Origin: Vespula vulgaris
Taxonomy: Eukaryota > Arthropoda > Insecta > Hymenoptera > Vespidae
Assembly: GCF_905475345.1 (NCBI RefSeq)
Contig: NC_066595.1
Coordinates: 7,559,501-7,623,500, forward strand
Direction: 5' to 3'
DNA length: 64,000 nucleotides
The stretch's first letter is position 1. Each line of letters opens with the position of its first letter. The position numbers and the translations under genes were made by a program. The notes beneath the pieces were generated by a model. The model did not search any database and was not told where the DNA came from. It saw nothing but the letters and a program-made list of their open reading frames with translations. Below are positions 45,380 through 57,559 of this stretch, piece after piece.

Positions 45380-46160
45380 CACGACGCATCCCGCGTGCAT
45401 GCGTAATGCGTGCAAACGTGTGCGTGCGTTAGTGTGTCCCCGCGTCGGGACTTTTGCTCAGAGATCGGTAGAAAAACTGGTAGCCGAGTCGTATTCCCAT
45501 TGCGGGCACCCGCCCCTCTCCAACGACTCGACGAGACTCGACTCCGATCGTCCTGTTGCACTTTCGCAAGGACACGGGAGGGGGTGGAGGTGCCGTGCGA
45601 CGATCCAGCAGATTTTTCTCATGGATGAGAAAAAAGAAATAAAAAGATAGAATGGAAATGGTAGGACGATCGTCGGAATCGGATATTTTTTATTCTTTTT
45701 TCTTTTCTTTCTCTTTTTTTTTTTCAATAGGTCTATAACGTTTCGTTTCGTTTCTTGGAAAATAATCGAAACTTTCGGAAACGCAGGACGTTGTAATTAT
45801 TTGCAGTTATTATGCAACCGATCTCACTTTAATTCGTAAGAAGTCGCATAGAGGTAATTAGCGTGACGTCGCATCGCGTTATGCTAGGAAAATAGAATTT
45901 CTCTGTTTACCAACCTAATCGATCTCTATTGCGATATCAAATTCGATCTCTAACGACCTCAATCTACTTTCGTTCTTTTCACGTCACGTACCTACGTGAT
46001 CAAAGTCTTCTTTTCATTTTCTCTCGTCGATCGACTTTATCGATACCCTCACGATCATGGCGTAGCTTATATCTAAAATTTAAACCATTCACGTAAGGCA
46101 AAACGTAGCTTGAGGAAACGTTATGATTTATGACGTCGAACGATGTCTAAACGCGTATCG
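45380..46160. other. No gene seen
   Basis: CpG-rich first half, AT-rich second half. Frames at 45410-45727 on both strands overlap each other and lack splice context. Confidence 0.4.
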
Positions 46161-46165
46161 TTTTA

Positions 46166-46216
<51 letters not shown>
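46166..46216. repeat. CT dinucleotide microsatellite
   Basis: About 23 CT units ending in a GGGCGCGC block. Confidence 0.95.
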
Positions 46217-46217
<1 letters not shown>

Positions 46218-46875
46218 GCGCGCTTATTATTACCGCATTTACGGGCAGCAAATTCAATAACACAAACTTTTATTCTTCTTCTAGATTGCATTGAAAGTTC
46301 CACAAGGTAAACTTTGCCTAGCACGAAGGGCAAATCATAATAAAAATTCCCCAATAATTCCTTCGAAGTGAAATTCTCTGATAGTTACGATCGTTAAAAA
46401 CGATGATCGTTTCTCTAAAGTAAAATTATTGCCGTTATTAGAGTCGATGTTAGATAGTTAAATGGATAATCCGCTAGAAACGCACTGGCCGTTATAAAGT
46501 CCGATAGGGACGGTCGTTTAAAAATTCAAAAAGATCTCGAGACGTATCGGCATTTACAATGGTCGAACGATAAACATTGCGCGATCGTGTATGCCTTCGA
46601 AGCGAGAGGAGCGATAACGGTCGAACCGAAGGCGCACCTCGTTTTTACATGTTTTAACAGTCAATAAGATTATCACTGAGTAATACCGAATAAATCAAAC
46701 ATCGCGACGCGAGTAAACTCTCGAGTATCGATAACCTCGATGAACGAGGGACTCGTATACTACGAATCGGATTCATTTTTAATGTGTTCTTATGCGTAGC
46801 ATACGATTTTTCGAATATGACTTGTAAAACTATTGAAAAAAATTTATTCGTACAGTTAATCAAGTTTTAAAAAGG

Positions 46876-46913
<38 letters not shown>
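46876..46913. repeat. AT dinucleotide microsatellite
   Basis: About 18 TA units. Confidence 0.94.
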
Positions 46914-46917
<4 letters not shown>

Positions 46918-47384
46918 CTACTGAATCGTACAAATTTATACGATTCTCCGAGATAATTCTTTAGTGGTTATAGGTCACGGATCGATTATACCGTCTATGT
47001 ACATCGCGTTAACGATCTCGATCGAGATTCGTCCGATATTAACTCTGACATTTTCTTCGTACATTCGAAACAATACCAAGTAATATTATACCACAGTTGA
47101 GATCAATTCGTGTAGGTATCGTTCATAATCCATGGGATCTCCTAATAACTTTATCGACTCGACCGATCATCGGTCACGATCCGTCGATCTCAAATCTCGA
47201 ATCTCGAATTTCAATCGAATCGCCAATTCCACCGCAAACTTTTATTCCATTCGCCCGCGCTCACCGCGATATCGATCGATTTTCAAAAGTGGCCCCCATA
47301 CCGTACCTGCCCTATCCGACAGTTTTTCTTTTTTTTTTTTTCTTTTTTATTTTCTTTATTCCTTTTGTCACCGGTCGATTTCAG

Positions 47385-47470
47385 ATGAGTATCGTACAGC
47401 TTTTTATTTCCTTGCCACTGTACGTTATTCATCTCCTAGAGCTCGTCGTCTAAAACGATTAATCGAAGGG
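47385..47470 (+). other. Candidate exon after a strong polypyrimidine acceptor
   Basis: A 50-base pyrimidine-rich tract (47325-47375) leads to GATTTCAG at 47384. Two frames are open after it: one starts with ATG at the first exon base (22 codons to TAA), the other runs 28 codons past a weak donor-like GG then GTAAAC near 47471. Neither peptide is recognised. The tract may be only a T-rich repeat that happens to precede AG. Confidence 0.17.
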
Positions 47471-47819
47471 TAAACTCGGGAAGGCGGTTTGTACGTTGAC
47501 TGTGGTTGTGGGTACTTTCAAAAAAAGAAAAAAGAAAAAAAAACGGAAAAGAAAAAATGAACAGAATGGGCAACGAGACATCCCCAGGGAAATCGAACTT
47601 GTTTTCGATTAAAAACGTGACTGTCGATATTTCCAATACGATTTTCGTCGTAAGAATTTATTTTGAAAATTAAGTTGATCGTTGCAATATAAAGTAAAGA
47701 AAAAAATAATCCTTAATAGGCGATGCTGCAGCAAGAATGTAATAAAATTCGTTGAATCTCTAATAGCCGTCGTTCGTTTCCTGCGAACGAACTCTCTTTC
47801 CCTTTCTCTCTCTCTTGAA

Positions 47820-47842
47820 AAAAAAAAAAAGAAAAAAAACTC
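47820..47842. repeat. A-rich homopolymer
   Basis: A run of A interrupted by one G. Confidence 0.8.
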
Positions 47843-48000
47843 AAATACGCGCATCCGTGACCCCCTTTTTACATCGTTGTCGAGACGTACGTACCCCCTG
47901 GCATGGTGGAAATGCGTAAAAAGTGTGTGAAAAAGCGTTATTTTGGGGTGAAATCCGATGCTGTGTACGCGTTCCTTTCCCGAGAACAACCCCATTTTAT

Positions 48001-48062
48001 AAAAAAAAAGAAAAAGAGAAAAAGAAGAAGAAAGAAAAAAAAGAAAAGAAAAAGAGATGGAG
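48001..48062. repeat. A/G polypurine tract
   Basis: AAAG/GAAG purines over about 60 bases, coding only Lys/Arg in frame. Confidence 0.85.
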
Positions 48063-48295
48063 AGGAGATGCAGCGAGATGACGGGAGGCAGGTAAATTTT
48101 TTCGTGATTTTCGGAAGATCATCGGCACATGCTCAAACGCACACGTATGCACGTATGCGTAAGGGGGAACGAATGAAAGGGGGACGAGGATGATGCATAT
48201 CCTGCATATTCACAGGATTTTCTGTAAAACGTTGGGAACCATACGAAATAGTGGTAGATTTAGAGAGGAAGGCTTTCAGGCCTAAAAATTTTTAA

Positions 48296-48385
48296 GGGGG
48301 CGAGTGGGTTGGGTTGGAGTTGAAACAGGGAGGGGGGAGGTTAGAAGAAAGAGGGGAGGGAGGTTAAGGAGGGTTTGAAACGGGT
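48296..48385 (+). other. G-rich tract with quadruplex potential
   Basis: Within 90 bases lie GGGGG, GGG, GGG, GGG, GGGGGG, GGGG, GGG and GGG runs with mostly short loops and almost no C. The plus strand could fold into a G-quadruplex. No open frame of note is present. Confidence 0.6.
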
Positions 48386-48499
48386 AAAACCGTCTGTTTT
48401 TTCGAGACGAGTCCGGCGATCCTATAGAATACCTTTAGAATTCACAATTTCTGGGTCATGGGAAGATACCGTCTATAAAAGCACGTCGTTGCCCCGATC

Positions 48500-48720
48500 T
48501 TGGAAACTGATTTTTTTTCTTTTTTTTTTTTTTTCTTTTTTATTCGTACTACCCTCCACCACGTCGTTCTCTCGCATCGATTAATGCCACCGTTCGGAGA
48601 ACACTTCTTTTTTTTTCCCTTTTTATTTTCTTTTTTTGAATTTTATTTTATTTTATTTTTTTTAGAAGAATAGTGTAGAGTAAGAAAAAGAGAAAGAGAA
48701 AGAAGAAGAATATAATCAAG
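48500..48720. repeat. T-rich homopolymer tracts and a GAAA tract
   Basis: Two T-rich blocks (48509-48542 and 48608-48663) followed by an AGAAAG purine run (48680-48710). Confidence 0.85.
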
Positions 48721-48867
48721 CTTATGAATCATAATTGGTCGGCATATCGAGAAAGAGCAAAGAATCGTTTCTTAGAGAGGATGCGGAAGTATCGGTAAGC
48801 TCGAGTTTCCGGAATGACTAATCGTCGAAGTGCTTTCGAAAAAACTCCATCGCATTATATAAGGGGT

Positions 48868-49045
48868 AGAGGAGAGAGAGAGAGAAAGAGAAAGGGAAAG
48901 GGAAAGAGAGGGAGATATAGATCGGTATTCACTCCGACGAATGTAAATATCTTTCCTCTCTGTTCTGTCTTTCCTCTATGGAAGAAATATTAACGAGAAA
49001 AATGAGGTAGAAAGAAAGAGGAAGAAAGAAAGATAGAGATAAAGA

Positions 49046-49085
<40 letters not shown>
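48868..49085. repeat. GA and GAAAG tracts
   Basis: A GA/GGGAAA tract at 48870-48915 and a pure GA run at 49050-49080, with GAAAGAAA between. Confidence 0.88.
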
Positions 49086-49588
49086 AATTCGAGAACGGAG
49101 AAACGAGAGAGACGGGTGCATTCAAAGTGCAACCGCTCGTTTCTCTCATATATTGAATTGTCATAAAGCATTCGCGTGCATCAGACCAGGCTCATTGTCC
49201 TGTCATTCACTCGTCATCCCCCGCTTTTTTCCTTCGTACATGCGCGCGGGTGAGATATCTCTTATACACGTAGAAAATAAACCACCCCTAATTCACGTCT
49301 TCCTTCGTTTCACGAGAAGAAATCGTCCTAAGCCAGGATCAAGAATCCAAGACGCTCTTTCCACTTCGTCCTCTCCTTCTTTAACTTTTTATTTCTGGTT
49401 TTATTCCGTCTTCTTCAACGTTGTTACGGTTAACGGCGTACCCAGATTAGAACGGAGGATTTGAAATCGAGATTCGTAATAGTTTCCACTCGGGAAATGC
49501 TTTCACGTTACATCCACGTACTGAATTCCATCAAAAGAAAGAGAGTGAATTTTTGTGTATTCTTATTTACCTTTTCAATCTCAGAAAC

Positions 49589-49655
49589 ATATATATATAT
49601 ATATATATATGTATCTATGTATGTATGTATGTATGTATATATGTATGTATACGTT
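49589..49655. repeat. AT run followed by GTAT tetramers
   Basis: About 10 AT units, then ATCT/GTAT tetramers. The composition parallels 44264-44340. Confidence 0.93.
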
Positions 49656-50279
49656 TTTTTTCATAGAAAAAGAACGACAATGATTTTGACAAGTATGATA
49701 AACGTACACGATTTTAATCGTAAAACGAAAAATCGGTTAAATCGAAAGAGCACGTGCGCGCGAAATGTGACTTTTCAAAAATTCAGTTAGGGTGCATTTG
49801 AAACGAACAATGAAGGGTAGATGCAGCTGTCCCATCATTACCGATCTCGTTCGGAGTTGCCTAACACTACTCGACGGGAAGCGACTAATGTATTTTTCGA
49901 TGGGCAAGCAAATTTTGTTATACCACGGAAAGGGAACCACCTCATAAATCCAAATTCTTTGAAAAAATGAAAAAGCAAATAACGTTAGCAAATAGTAAGC
50001 AAGTAACGTTAAACGATTTCAAGCATCTCTCTCGTAAAATGGCTTACTCTCAAGATCGACGATAGTCGTTCAACTCCGTCGGACACTTTCCACTTCCGTT
50101 CACTCGAAAAAAGTGGAAGGGCAGCCGGAAGAAGTGCGTCTCAAGTGCGTGACAAGGGAAGGGATGGATGCGGTGGACTATTGGCGAAATCAATTTCCAG
50201 CCAATTTGTAGAATCTCTTTGAGCGCGTTCGTCTTGGTGGCGCCTTAAAAGTGCGTAAATAAATAGATTCGGACGTGGC

Positions 50280-50309
50280 GTGAGGGTGAGGGTGAGGGTG
50301 AGGGCGAGG
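50280..50309. repeat. GTGAGG hexamer array
   Basis: Nearly five copies of GTGAGG with the last changed to GCGAGG. This is not the insect telomere unit TTAGG. Confidence 0.88.
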
Positions 50310-50502
50310 CAAGGCGAGAGAAATGTGTTGGGGAGGGGCAGGAGGAGAAAGAAAAAGAGAGAGAAAGAGAGAGACTCGTAGAGACGAGACAATAAGCCCA
50401 GAGGGTTCTCTGCGAGAACTCAAAGAGTGCCCATGCTGCGACACTCGTCCGGTAATCTAATAAAGGGGTTGTCTCTACTTCTCTACACCCCCACACCTTT
50501 CT

Positions 50503-50504
<2 letters not shown>

Positions 50505-50552
<48 letters not shown>
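50505..50552. repeat. CT run followed by CTAT tetramers
   Basis: About 16 CT units, then four CTAT units. Confidence 0.93.
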
Positions 50553-50910
50553 TCTTCCTTTTTCCGTAAGCGTGTTCGCTTTTCCATCTTCGTCTGCTTC
50601 GTAGATGATTCGAAGGTAAATATTACCCCAAAAGATTTCAGTGGGTGGCGGAAAATGGGCAATTTCTTGGAGCTCTATTGGATAAGAAAAGGCTAGATAT
50701 TATGGCGGAACAAGCTCGACAAGAAAGTTGGCTGGAAAAGAGAAAAGAGAGAAAAAGGAGAATCCTTTTTCTCTTTCGAATTGTAGTTATAAAGTAATTC
50801 ATAATGCATCGATCGAACGTTATTAAATCGATTATTTTTGAAGAAAAATACGTGTTAAGAAAAGTCGGAGAAAAGTTGAAGAAACTTCGCTTCGCAAGTC
50901 GGAAAAGTTT

Positions 50911-51208
50911 TCAGCAACGTTGCATCCTCGTCCAGAAACACGTGACGCTTCCATTGGGAATGTCTGTTTTAGCGGCTGATCTTAAGCGGTCATCGACATC
51001 ATCCAGAACGTGTTGCACGAGGTCAGCCCTTGTCCGTTTTGTTCGTGGTGCTTTGCCAGAAAACGACGCAACACCCTTTACTGGCTTATTTCGAGCGTCG
51101 CCGAGTTTGGTCGCGACGCGTAATTGAATTGGCCCGTCTGTGTCCAAACAAATATAACGAACAGTTCCCTCCGTGTTTCTTTCATGTATAAGGTCAACGC
51201 GATTTTAT
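50911..51208 (-). CDS. Candidate coding relic, about 99 open codons, unknown
   Basis: The minus strand is open from just after a TAA near 51211 to a TGA at 50911 with no ATG near the front. Codons are evenly mixed, and the translation includes CLDTDGPIQLRVATKLGD, a basic APRTKRTRADLVQHV segment and an acidic LDDVDDR segment, which reads like a real soluble domain. No family is recognised. Upstream there is no good acceptor, so if it was ever coding it is likely a fragment of a pseudogene or decayed element. The opposite strand is also open over much of it, which weakens the case. Confidence 0.22.
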
Positions 51209-51639
51209 CTATAACGATTCTTTCTTCTTATTGTTTTCTTTTTAATAAAGTTCTCATTCTCTTTTGTATAGGATATATCGAACTTTGATTTTAGAATTTC
51301 TCGAACTACAATAAGTATCGATAGAAGAGTTTTACGAAAACGAAAGAAGATAAAGATGAGCTTTCAAGAAGCATCAGCTTATATGATCGTTTTGAAAAGA
51401 TGCCTAGGGCACTCATAGATCTCGTTCGTTCTTGGCAAACCTTATATCGACTGGCTGCATTCGGGCACATTCCGCATTTTAAAGGGAAAATTTTCGTTTA
51501 TTCGGGCCGACTACTTTTTCAGGATTATTCGACGAGTTCGCCTCGCGAATAACAGCTCGGATGGAAAATAACCTGAACTTTTGCTTCTGGCAGGTCCTTC
51601 GAGAGAAGCTACGCTATACGTATAGAACCATCTCTCTCT

Positions 51640-51735
51640 TCCTGCTCCCCTACCTACTCTACCATTCGTTCTCCCTCTTTTCTCTCCTAACCTCCCTCCA
51701 CCCTCTCTCTTCGCTTTATCCTTCTTTTCCTTCAT
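51640..51735. repeat. CT/CCTCC pyrimidine-rich tract
   Basis: Imperfect pyrimidine-rich stretch with CTCTCC and CCTCC units. No gene is supported. Confidence 0.65.
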
Positions 51736-51835
51736 TTCCGTTGGTTGGAATTCTCTTGTATCTCGCGAACCACTGGCATCGATGGATCCTCGGAAGACCG
51801 TGAACGATCAGAAGCGATTATAAATTGTATTCTTA

Positions 51836-51910
51836 TCTCTTTCTCTCTCTCTGTCTCTCTCTCTCTTTTCCTGTATAATCTTTCTCTCTCTTTATTTTCC
51901 TTATTTTCCC
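51836..51910. repeat. CT-rich tract
   Basis: CT units broken by CTGT and TTTATTTTCC. Confidence 0.82.
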
Positions 51911-52279
51911 TTCGCGATGTATTACGAATACAAATACGTACGTCTTTTTTCCTATCGAATTCGATCGCACATACATACGAAAATCGTTAAACTTGTAAAA
52001 ATCGCGCACATGTAATAGGAAAATTTCGTCAAGCAAAATGTTTGCCTTTCTTCGGATATGATCGATACACGAAGTTGGAGTATGGTTCTGAAGGGCAGAG
52101 GTAAACGAGCGGAAGTTTGCGAGGCGTTCCCGTTTCTCGGACCGTGTGATAAAATAACTAGAATAAACAGTAGACGAGGCGGGTCCTAGAAGAGGGGTGG
52201 GGAAGGGAAGAGGGTGGTAGGAAGGAGCGAGAGTCGCAGGATGTTGCCGTAAAGGATGTCACGTGCCACCTTCTCTTTC

Positions 52280-52360
52280 TCCATTTTCTCTCTCTCTCTT
52301 TCTCTCTGTCTGTCTTCCTCTTTCTCTTTCGTTTCCTTTTTTTTCCCTTTAACCTTCCAA
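52280..52360. repeat. CT/CTGT pyrimidine tract
   Basis: Two CT runs separated by TCTGTCTGTC and followed by T/C-rich DNA. Confidence 0.8.
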
Positions 52361-52389
52361 CTGGAGAAGCAAGTTTGGCAGGAGTAAAC

Positions 52390-52660
52390 AAGTACGGAAT
52401 TCGGCGACTGACGAAGAACGCTCGTTTGTTTAGTCCTTCGTCCTTTCTTTTCGTCCTCGCCGTTCGTTCGTACGTTTCATTCGGTCGCTGATCGCGAACG
52501 GTATCGTTCGTCTTAGTGCGTCGTATCGCCTTCGAAATTAATGTTTCCCGTGCACGGAACTACGAGGGTGAAACGTAAGACGATAAATAGATCGTGCGAT
52601 CGTGCGTCACTCCGATGGATCACGAAATCATCGGAGTCGATAAAGAGCGAACCGCCTACT
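52390..52660 (+). promoter_or_regulatory. Possible CpG-rich promoter
   Basis: Abrupt CpG-rich block (TTCGTTCG, CGCGAACGG, GTGCGTCG) with a TCATTCGG initiator-like core near 52478 and CGATCGTGCGATCG-type palindromic sequence near 52590. It follows a pyrimidine tract and precedes AT-rich DNA. There is no TATA box and no credible start codon. It may equally be a CpG-rich enhancer. Confidence 0.2.
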
Positions 52661-52833
52661 TAAATCGCCGACTGTGGTCATGCCGATTGTATTGGACACA
52701 TAAGTAAGTACGCCTACGAGCCGTGTAAAACATGCCACGCCTAAAAGGCGCATCAACGCATATGATAAACCTACCTTGGCGCCTGTCGCTTTCTTTCCGA
52801 GAATAGAGAGTGATAGTAATTTGATTTACAAGA

Positions 52834-53024
52834 GATTAATTCCAAAACTGAAATTATTTGTTTCTTTTACAGCGTAAGATCGATTCGTGATCGTTTATTG
52901 GAAATAATAACATAATAACAAGAGGTATCTTTGTTATGCGACTTATTCCAAATGATTTTTGTCTTACAGCGATCGATTCCTAATCGTTTATAAGAAAACC
53001 TAAATAAGAGGAATGTTTATAAGT
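52834..53024. repeat. Degenerate tandem duplication, unit about 100 bp
   Basis: Two units share, in order, TTATTCCAAA-like, a T-rich tract ending TTACAGCG, ATCGATTCnTnATCGTTTAT, an A-rich segment and AGAGG. Small indels separate them. Each unit therefore contains an acceptor-like TTACAG (AG near 52872-52873 and 52969). Confidence 0.6.
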
Positions 53025-53029
53025 TCAAG

Positions 53030-55840
53030 ATCAATATCGTCGAGGAAGTAATAGATCGTAGGACAATAATATCTACGGAACATTACGAGATGTCATTTCT
53101 ACGAGATCCGAAAAGGTAAGGTGAGGCAAAGGACACGGGAAATACATTTGGCAGGACGACTCTTTGAGAAGATCAGGAGACGTTCGGTAAAACGAACGAT
53201 AAAGCGAAGCTGATCGGGAGAAGGTCGAGAAGGAAGGAGGGCGGATTAGGCGAACCCTAGTTATAGCTACTATTTCTCTCTCTCTCTCTCTTTTTCTCTT
53301 TCCGCGTCCTGCTTTATGGTTGGCCAATCGGTGCCTCGTATCTTCTCGAAACCATCCATCAAGCTATGGGAACGGTGAACGAAGAGCGAAGGACTTTTGC
53401 TTCTTCCTTTCGAGCTCGTCCGTCCTCCTACGAGTGTCATAACCTTCGCAAAGGCATCACGAGTCACGACCTTTCGTCGATGTCCAAGCCGGACTTCTAT
53501 GTTTCTTCCTTCTCGAAATAGCCCGTGCCTCCCTTTGGGGATTTGTCGGTAACCTCGGCGTATCTCGCGTGATTCCACGCGAATCTCGCTTATTTATATG
53601 GAAGGCAAACTCTTTCCAAACTCTTTCTCCTTGGACGTATCCAATCATTTTGCTCTCAGAAAAGGAATCTCTACGTAAGAATATGATAGCGTATCTTTGA
53701 ATTTCGTAAGACCGTTCTATACATCGTACATATTTGATGGAAAAGTATGACAAGTGAGCACTTACTTTTTCTTATCAAAAAATATACTTTATATTATAAT
53801 ATAATTACAAATGTGTGTAGGCATGTATTTTAATCCGTTGAACGAGCAAAAAGTTAATGTTCCGTTACTAATTCTTCGCAACGTTTGAAAATGGCAAGAA
53901 CGATCTCCATTTACAATCACGGCGTGGCGTATAATCCTTTTAAGATTCGACGTAAAATCAATTATCCTCGAGTCGAGTAGAGTAATTAGGGAGGGCGTAA
54001 AAAAAAGAGTACTGGAGTAGAGGGGAGATAGGGGAGGGGAATCAAAGTGCACGCTTTTTACTAGCCGTTTCCGGCGTCCACCACGATAAAGAACCGCGGA
54101 GTTCGACGACTCTCGACTTTGCATGAGGCCACCAGCGTTCGTGCAGGCTGCTTTATTTGCCAAGACCAGTTGATGATGCGGCCACTTTATTACCTGTTTA
54201 TTCGTTTCTGCGAAACGAGTCAGCACCTTCTTAATTCCGTCTTAATTGGTCTACGCGATGTCGATGATAGCGTTCACATCGACCTCTGTAATTGTCGCTC
54301 TACCACTTTTATTTTCAATTTCGTTTTAAAGTCGCATTATAGTTGGGCTGCTTGAAATTTCCTGTCATTGTGAAACGATTGGAGAGCGGAGAATATAGTT
54401 CGCGCTTGTATTGCCCAAAGAGGTGTTATCTCACCATGATCAATTCCGACGTTCTCTCCGACGCGTCACATTCAAGACATATTTTGACGTATACGAGCAG
54501 ATTGCTTCTTTATTATACGATCGAGAATCGGTAAGGATTCTCTTAGCAAATATTTTCTCGCGTATAAAAGTCGATCCTTGTGGCATACTAATTGTCAGGT
54601 ACAACATTATACCTCTTTCCAATACGGCCTTGATTAACGATTGTTCGAGTAGGAACTCTTTAAGGGCGAGGATAGTGGACTGATTGATATGTTTGCGGGC
54701 CAGTTACCTTAGGTAGGATGGTTACAGAACGAAGGAGCCACCATATCCGCTCTTGCCCGATGATTTAGGAGCCATATATTACGCGCGCTTGGCACTACTC
54801 GGGGTACTACTCGCGCTTCGATACCTACGTTATTGAGACGTCCAATTGGTACGCGAGGGTGAGGACGAGGAAACGTCGATTTTTGGTTCTACGTTGCGTA
54901 CCGAGATCGAGTATATGAGAACGAAGAAATTTATTTTCATCATCGCATACAAATCTCGACAAATCGTTCTTTATACTCGCCGCCCCTGCGTACCATCGCG
55001 TATAAAAGATCATTAAACAGCATCTCGTTAAGCTCGACCACCGGCTTCCTTGAAATAAACTACAGATTAATGTTCGTTAGTCTTCGCATTTAACGTCGCT
55101 CGTGTCGAGCTTTGATACGAATCTTCCAAGTGTCAGAGAATATGGAGATTATCGCGAATCGAGGCATTCCTAATTAAGTATTTAATAAATAGAATCTATC
55201 CTTCGGTAAAAGAAACAAGGTTACTCGGACCACCCGTGCGTTCTTTAGAAATGCAACTCGTGATTTATTTATCGTTGTAAAGGGATACTGAAAAAAAATG
55301 CGTTGAATGTTACGCTAGCTAGAGAAACAGTAATGTAAACAATATGAAACAGATTAACGAATGGAATCGCAGCGAGCGTCGATTTACCATTCTATCTACA
55401 TACTAAAACTTTATCAAAACGATAACGCATGGTTCCGAGCAAAGATCACTAAGCTAAGTCGTTTGTATATAAAACGTCAGACTAATTTGTAGAATTTTTT
55501 CATTTCAAAGGGTTAGACGAGGTAGCGTTAATTGCCGTTTCAGAGATTGGAATTTCTATTAAGCCTTTCTACAAAGGAACGTATATAAGTTTGCATGCGA
55601 GCAATATGCAACTCTATCGCATGCGATTTCATGCAAATGAAAGGACGAGTATATACTTTCACTTCCTTCGATGCCACTCTCTTCGTTAATGTGTAATCGT
55701 TTCCAACTTGCTTTCCTCGATAAAATCGTTTTGAATAAATACGTTCTCTGTGAGTGTGTAACGCTGAATGGTAAAATTGTGCCATCGAAAGATGAAGTTG
55801 TACAGTGTGAACGGTTAACAATGAATTCACGATGATAATA
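53030..55840. other. No gene supported
   Basis: Mixed spacer. Minus frames at 53073-53753 run through a CT array (53276-53300) and have no splice context. Plus frames at 54119-54683 overlap a minus frame at 53789-54226. None has recognisable motifs. Confidence 0.4.
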
Positions 55841-55843
55841 TTC

Positions 55844-55849
<6 letters not shown>

Positions 55850-55901
<52 letters not shown>

Positions 55902-55905
55902 CTCC
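55850..55905. repeat. CT dinucleotide microsatellite
   Basis: About 22 CT units between TTTCTC edges. Confidence 0.94.
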
Positions 55906-55984
55906 TTCCTTTCTTTTTACTATTTTCTCCGCAACGTGAATGGACGAGAGGCAGAGGTAAGAAAAGGTAAAAGAAGTGGAAGGA

Positions 55985-56165
55985 GGAGGATTCGCCAAAG
56001 GTTGCCCCAGGAGATCATTAGTCCACCTGGCTGATGCCCGAGGTAACAGTTAAGCATTTGACAAGCGTTACGGGGCCGTTATCGGTTTGTCCCTAATTAT
56101 GCACATGTGAACACCGTAAGTACTCGCCTCATTCGCTAATAGGCGTTTCCTCGAGAGCCATCAAT
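55985..56165. promoter_or_regulatory. Regulatory-looking unique block
   Basis: GC-richer unique DNA with CACCTGG (Snail/E-box-type), TCCCTAATTATGCACATGTG and GGGGCCGTTATCGG motifs, no open frame and no repeats. Confidence 0.25.
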
Positions 56166-56179
56166 ACGCTTTTCAGTGA

Positions 56180-57390
56180 CTCTTCATAAAGATATTATGC
56201 ATCTAATGATAATGATCGAGATATTTTATTTAATAGTTACGAGTATCTTTTGTTTATGATGTTATCTTATGTTTATGATGTTATATAGAAAAAACTTTGT
56301 ATATATTTTACCATCTTTTAATTATCGAATCGAATATTCGAGCCTGTACGTGTTCTGTCTCTCGATAAGATCGTGCAAAGTAAAAAAGAGAAAAGCAAAA
56401 AAAGGAAAATTAAAAATGGAAAAAAGAATGAAATAACTTAAGAAAATAATCGAGATGAAGAATAGAATGAGCCGACGATGAGACGAGCCATGAATGTTAG
56501 GTGGTACGATTAAAACGTCTACTTTAGAGAGTCTCCTCTCAGAATCGTATCACCGTCCGAATGCCGATCGAGCTTCGGCCACAAAGGGAATGTGGGGGTA
56601 CCGCGTTTGATTTATGCTACTTTTTTGTACGAGCGAGCACAACCTCGAAAGAAATCGACAGAAAGAATGAGAGAGATAGATAGAAAGAGAAAGAGTGAAA
56701 GAGAAACGAAGATAGAAAATAGGATCTGAAGAGTTATAAGAAGAATCGTAACTAAGCTAACGTGTGTTTTATAAATCCATTTTTGATAAAATCTCGATCG
56801 TCAAGTAACGTTATTCAGGTAGGTTCGAAAAAGTTTACAGGGCGTGCTACCGGAGTTAAAAACTCGTAAAACTTTGATCGTGACTCGGTATATACTATAG
56901 CAACGGCTTCATTGTGAAACGGGAACGCAAATATGCTTTCACCATCTAATATAAATATCTTATCGGAATTGCAAAGATTCTGCTTAAGGAGCGGTTCGGA
57001 CTGCGAGATATCGGACATAGTAGGTAAGTACGCAGAAATCGAAAAAAAAAAATAATGAGCGAGAAGAGACGAAAGAGGTAGGAATAGATTAAAGAAGAAG
57101 GAAAAGGAGATAAATTTGAAGATTTGGGCGGTAACGCGAACATTAACGCTTTCGTTAAAAACCGACGAAATTGTAACATTAACGAGAAAATTTCGATCGT
57201 AAATTTAATAACTTGGCTCTGAAACTTTCTCCAGGTTTTGATTCCTCGAGTAATTTTGAGGAAAGAGTATAGGAAAGGAGGGGCGAGAGGAGGTCGATCA
57301 CCTCGAGGTGGTCTCGAGCGCGGTTTAAAAAGGTGGAATTGTTGTCCTTTCTCATCCCTTGAAAGAAAAGGAAAATAGCTAGATAGTAAG
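56180..57390. other. No gene seen
   Basis: AT-rich spacer with GA-type patches (56660-56715). Minus frames at 56815-57018 and 56946-57508 run partly through a GGA/GAA array and are dismissed. Confidence 0.4.
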
Positions 57391-57455
57391 AGTAGGAGGA
57401 GGAGGAGGAAGAAGAAGAGGAGAAGGAGTGGAAGAAGGAGGAGAAAGAAGGAAAA
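57390..57455. repeat. GGA/GAA purine array
   Basis: GGAGGA then GAAGAAGAGG units over about 60 bases. Confidence 0.88.
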
Positions 57456-57559
57456 ATACAAGTATTAGCATAGCGTAGCAGCGTGACTCCGAACGTGGCT
57501 GTGCGCACAGCTCATCTGAATAAATATCGTATTATAATTAAAGGAATCTTTCGAGTCAT

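Noticed and set aside
50280..50309. GTGAGG repeats as telomere-like DNA
   Set aside because: The insect telomere unit is TTAGG; this hexamer is different and only five copies long.
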